A DNA stretch of 33,369 nt from Planktotalea frisia (GTDB taxonomy: Bacteria; Pseudomonadota; Alphaproteobacteria; Rhodobacterales; Rhodobacteraceae): positions 1 to 33,369 of the forward strand of contig NZ_MLCB01000145.1 in NCBI RefSeq assembly GCF_001890925.1, in the 5' to 3' direction. The translations under genes were made by a program, and so were the position numbers. The number at the start of each line of letters is the position of its first letter. Position 1 is the first letter of the stretch. Of the stretch, positions 31,341-33,369 are shown one piece after another. Below the pieces are notes generated by a model that saw only the letters and a list, made by a program, of their open reading frames with translations, was not told the origin of the DNA and ran no database searches.

Positions 31341-32537
31341 ATGTCCGCCTCAAATACCGCCCGCAGCTATGGCTCGGTCACAAAAACCTTTCACTGGCTC
31401 ACGGTTCTTTTGATCCTGACCGCCATTCCCTTGGGCATCATCGCCAACCGCCTCGCCTATGACACCAGCGAAGCCTTGGCGCTCAAAGCATTCCTGTTTT
31501 CGATGCACAAAACAGTTGGCATTACCGCCTTTTTCGTTGCTCTCGCACGTATCGCTTGGGCGCTGAGCCAGCCAAAACCCGCAGGCCTCAATCCGGATCA
31601 TCGCGCAGAAAGCTTCCTTGCTGAACTGGTGCACTGGCTGCTTTATGGCTCTCTTGTACTGGTGCCACTCACAGGCTGGATCCATCACGCCTCTACCGCA
31701 GGTTTCGCACCGATCTGGTGGCCTTTTGGTCAAAACCTGCCCCTCGTTCCCAAAAGCGAAGCGCTTGCTGGCTTTACCGCAGGTCTACACATCGTGCTCG
31801 AACGCGTTCTCGCCGCGTCGATCCTTTTGCACATTGCGGGTGCGCTAAAGCATCACTTCATTGATAAGGACGACACTCTGCGCCGCATATTGCCCGGAAA
31901 AACCGAAGCAGGTACACCGCATGCCGCTAGCAAAATCGGTCCCCTTGCTGCTGCTGTTGTCGTCTGGATTGGCGCGATGGGTATTGGCTCGGCTCTCGGG
32001 ATGTATCAAAGCCACAGCGAAACAGGCCCACGCGCAGCATTGGCTGAAGTGCAAAGCGACTGGACCGTCAACAGCGGAACTTTGGCGCTCACAATCACGC
32101 AATTCGGTTCAGAGGTTATGGGCAGCTTTGAAGATTGGACAGCAGACATCACCTATGCCGAGCAAGAAGGTCCCGGGTCGCATGGCTCTGTCACGGCACT
32201 CATCTCTATCGGTTCACTTACCCTTGGGTCTGTGACAGGCCAAGCTTTGGGTCCAGACTTCTTTGATGCGGACGCACACCCAACGGCCGAGTTCAACGCC
32301 GAGCTGATCTTTCAAGCGGATGGATACACCGCTGAGGGAACTCTTAGCATTCGTGGCAACGAAGTGCCTGTTGTCATGCCGTTCGATCTGAGCGTTGAGG
32401 GAAATGAAGCCACAATGAGTGGTCGTCTGACACTTGATCGTCGTGACTTTAAGATTGGCGATAACATGCCCGATGAGGGTTCACTGGCCTTTGGCGTTGC
32501 GGTCAACATTGACCTAAGCGCGACGCGAAGCGAATAG
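31341..32537 (+). CDS. Cytochrome b561-YceI fusion protein
   Basis: The 398-residue protein joins two domains. Residues 1-185 form a four-helix cytochrome b561 with candidate heme histidines H18, H56, H98 and H150 or H164, as in the CybB superoxide:quinone oxidoreductase family. A fifth transmembrane helix (about 200-220) then leads to a YceI-like lipocalin-type domain (about 238-398) that should lie in the periplasm and may bind a polyprenyl lipid such as quinone. GGAG lies 6 nt before the ATG at 31341. It converges on a separate yceI gene, so the two probably act together in quinone or redox balance. That role is inference. Confidence 0.88.
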   Translation: MSASNTARSYGSVTKTFHWLTVLLILTAIPLGIIANRLAYDTSEALALKAFLFSMHKTVGITAFFVALARIAWALSQPKPAGLNPDHRAESFLAELVHWLLYGSLVLVPLTGWIHHASTAGFAPIWWPFGQNLPLVPKSEALAGFTAGLHIVLERVLAASILLHIAGALKHHFIDKDDTLRRILPGKTEAGTPHAASKIGPLAAAVVVWIGAMGIGSALGMYQSHSETGPRAALAEVQSDWTVNSGTLALTITQFGSEVMGSFEDWTADITYAEQEGPGSHGSVTALISIGSLTLGSVTGQALGPDFFDADAHPTAEFNAELIFQADGYTAEGTLSIRGNEVPVVMPFDLSVEGNEATMSGRLTLDRRDFKIGDNMPDEGSLAFGVAVNIDLSATRSE

Positions 32538-32559
32538 ATCAAACATATTTCTCAAACCA

Positions 32560-32590
32560 AAAAGGCCGCTGATCAATTCAGCGGCCTTTT
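32560..32590. terminator. Bidirectional intrinsic terminator between b561-YceI and YceI genes
   Basis: AAAAGGCCGCTGA and TCAGCGGCCTTTT form a perfect 13-bp stem with a 5-nt loop. T-rich tails follow on both strands (TTTTCTTATTCTT on plus, TTTTTGG on minus). It serves both convergent genes. Confidence 0.92.
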
Positions 32591-32613
32591 CTTATTCTTA
32601 GGTTTGTAAAAGC

Positions 32614-33186
32614 TTACTCAGCTTTTGCAGCCTCGATTGAAATCATAACTTTAACTTCGTCGCCGACGGCTGGTGCGAACGCGCCCAAACCGTAGTCAGA
32701 ACGCATCAACGTTGTTGTCGCGTCAAAGCCAGCCCAAGGTTTGCCAGCCATTGGGTGCTGTGCCGCTTTGTTCAAAACGGCGTCGAGAACAACTGATTTT
32801 GTAACATCGTTCAACGTCAGATCACCTGTGATCTTCGCTGTGTTGTCGCCTGTCACTTCGATGCTTGTGGATGTGAAGGAGATCATCTCATCGTCAGATG
32901 CGTCGAAAAAGTCTGGTGACATGAAGTGACCAAGACGCTTTTCCCAGCCTGTGATCATGGATTTTGCTGGCATAGACACTGTCACAGAGGATGCTGCTGG
33001 GTCTTCTTGGTCGAACATGATCTCGCCTTCAAAGCCAGAGAACATGCCGTAAGTCGTGGAAAAGCCGATGTGGTCATATGTGAACACGATCTGGCTGTGG
33101 CTTGCGTCGAGCATATACTTCTCAGGCGCGGCGTATGCGCTTGTACCTGCAAGTGTAAGGGCGGCGGCGAAGAGGAAAGATTTCAT
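32614..33186 (-). CDS. YceI-family periplasmic lipid-binding protein
   Basis: The 190-residue protein has a Sec signal peptide (MKSFLFAAALTLAGTSAYA, cleavage before APEKY) and a complete YceI beta-barrel: YMLDASHSQIVFTYDHIGFS, GWEKRLGHFMSPDFFDAS and ATTTLMRSDYGLGAFAPAVG. YceI proteins bind polyisoprenoids in a hydrophobic pocket and are often induced by stress. GGAG lies 8 nt before the ATG. It is convergent with the cytochrome b561-YceI fusion, which carries a second copy of this domain. The exact ligand is not predictable. Confidence 0.93.
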   Translation of the reverse strand: MKSFLFAAALTLAGTSAYAAPEKYMLDASHSQIVFTYDHIGFSTTYGMFSGFEGEIMFDQEDPAASSVTVSMPAKSMITGWEKRLGHFMSPDFFDASDDEMISFTSTSIEVTGDNTAKITGDLTLNDVTKSVVLDAVLNKAAQHPMAGKPWAGFDATTTLMRSDYGLGAFAPAVGDEVKVMISIEAAKAE

Positions 33187-33215
33187 GAGACAACTCCAAT
33201 ATGAAAAGATGTTTC

Positions 33216-33245
33216 ATAATACAGCTGTTAGAAATGTTCGCGCAA
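33216..33245 (-). promoter_or_regulatory. Predicted promoter of the yceI gene
   Basis: On the minus strand TTGCGC (33240-33245), an 18-bp spacer and TATTAT (33216-33221) lie about 30 bp before the yceI ATG at 33186. The -35 box is weak. The sequence upstream to 33308 contains no gene, then the terminal repeat begins. Confidence 0.35.
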
Positions 33246-33308
33246 ATGCACGCTATTCAACATCTCGTGTGCGCTGACGAACATAAAGTTCGCGAATAAT
33301 TTTTGAGT

Positions 33309-33369
33309 TATACCGCTGCTACCCCAAAACCCGAATTTTTTCATGGGTTATGACGCGGAAATTGTCTGA
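33309..33369. repeat. Right copy of 61-bp terminal inverted repeat
   Basis: Exact reverse complement of 1-61, running to the last base of the window. Here it follows non-coding sequence upstream of yceI rather than a gene. Read outward it ends with TTGTCTGA and is open in the frame ending GYDAEIV. See the left copy for the possible explanations. Confidence 0.9.

Overview
The window looks like chromosomal DNA of a marine alphaproteobacterium of the Rhodobacteraceae (Roseobacter group). The evidence is a ctrA-sciP-mnmA block, a pyruvate dehydrogenase operon whose E1-beta carries its own lipoyl domain, and a complete RcGTA-type gene transfer agent (GTA) structural cluster lying next to cysE, which is the usual setting in this family. 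No integrase, lysis gene, att site, tRNA, rRNA, transposase or CRISPR array was found.

Layout. At 1-61 and 33309-33369 the window begins and ends with the same 61 bp in inverted orientation, and the left copy cuts ctrA off after codon 45. Minus-strand sciP follows, then a plus-strand block of mnmA, an LLM flavin oxidoreductase, an FtsB/DivIC-like gene and pdhA-pdhB-pdhC (692-7049). A terminator at 7102-7122 separates this from minus-strand cysE (7165-7977) and a small unknown gene (8081-8368). From 8374 to 22458 the GTA cluster runs on the minus strand, from g1 (right) to g15 (left): 17 tightly packed genes covering terminase, portal, protease, capsid, connectors, tail tube, chaperones, tape measure and baseplate. 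A sigma70-like promoter (22564-22592) and a short leader holding an intrinsic terminator (22504-22535) precede g1. Minus-strand housekeeping genes follow: mltG and fabF, a truncated 2OG-Fe(II) oxygenase, amt, acpP, fabG and a lipoprotein. Then come a plus-strand gene of unknown function, minus-strand fabD, a cytochrome b561-YceI fusion (+) and a YceI protein (-).

How the genes work together. fabD, fabG, acpP and fabF supply type II fatty acid synthesis. pdhABC feeds it with acetyl-CoA, and cysE also consumes acetyl-CoA. In Rhodobacter capsulatus CtrA is needed for GTA expression and maturation, and SciP-type proteins modulate CtrA. So the window holds both the GTA structural genes and part of their regulatory axis, with two apparent lesions. 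One is the loss of ctrA after codon 45 at the terminal repeat. The other is a one-base frameshift in the GTA cell-wall peptidase gene g14, one codon before its catalytic cysteine. Either lesion could be an assembly or sequencing artefact and needs read-level checking.

The most interesting non-coding signals are the promoter-terminator leader ahead of GTA g1, a perfect 10-bp inverted repeat that would hide the amt ribosome binding site, alternative hairpins in the presumed acpP leader, an 18-bp palindrome upstream of pdhA, and a structured gap between the capsid and connector genes.
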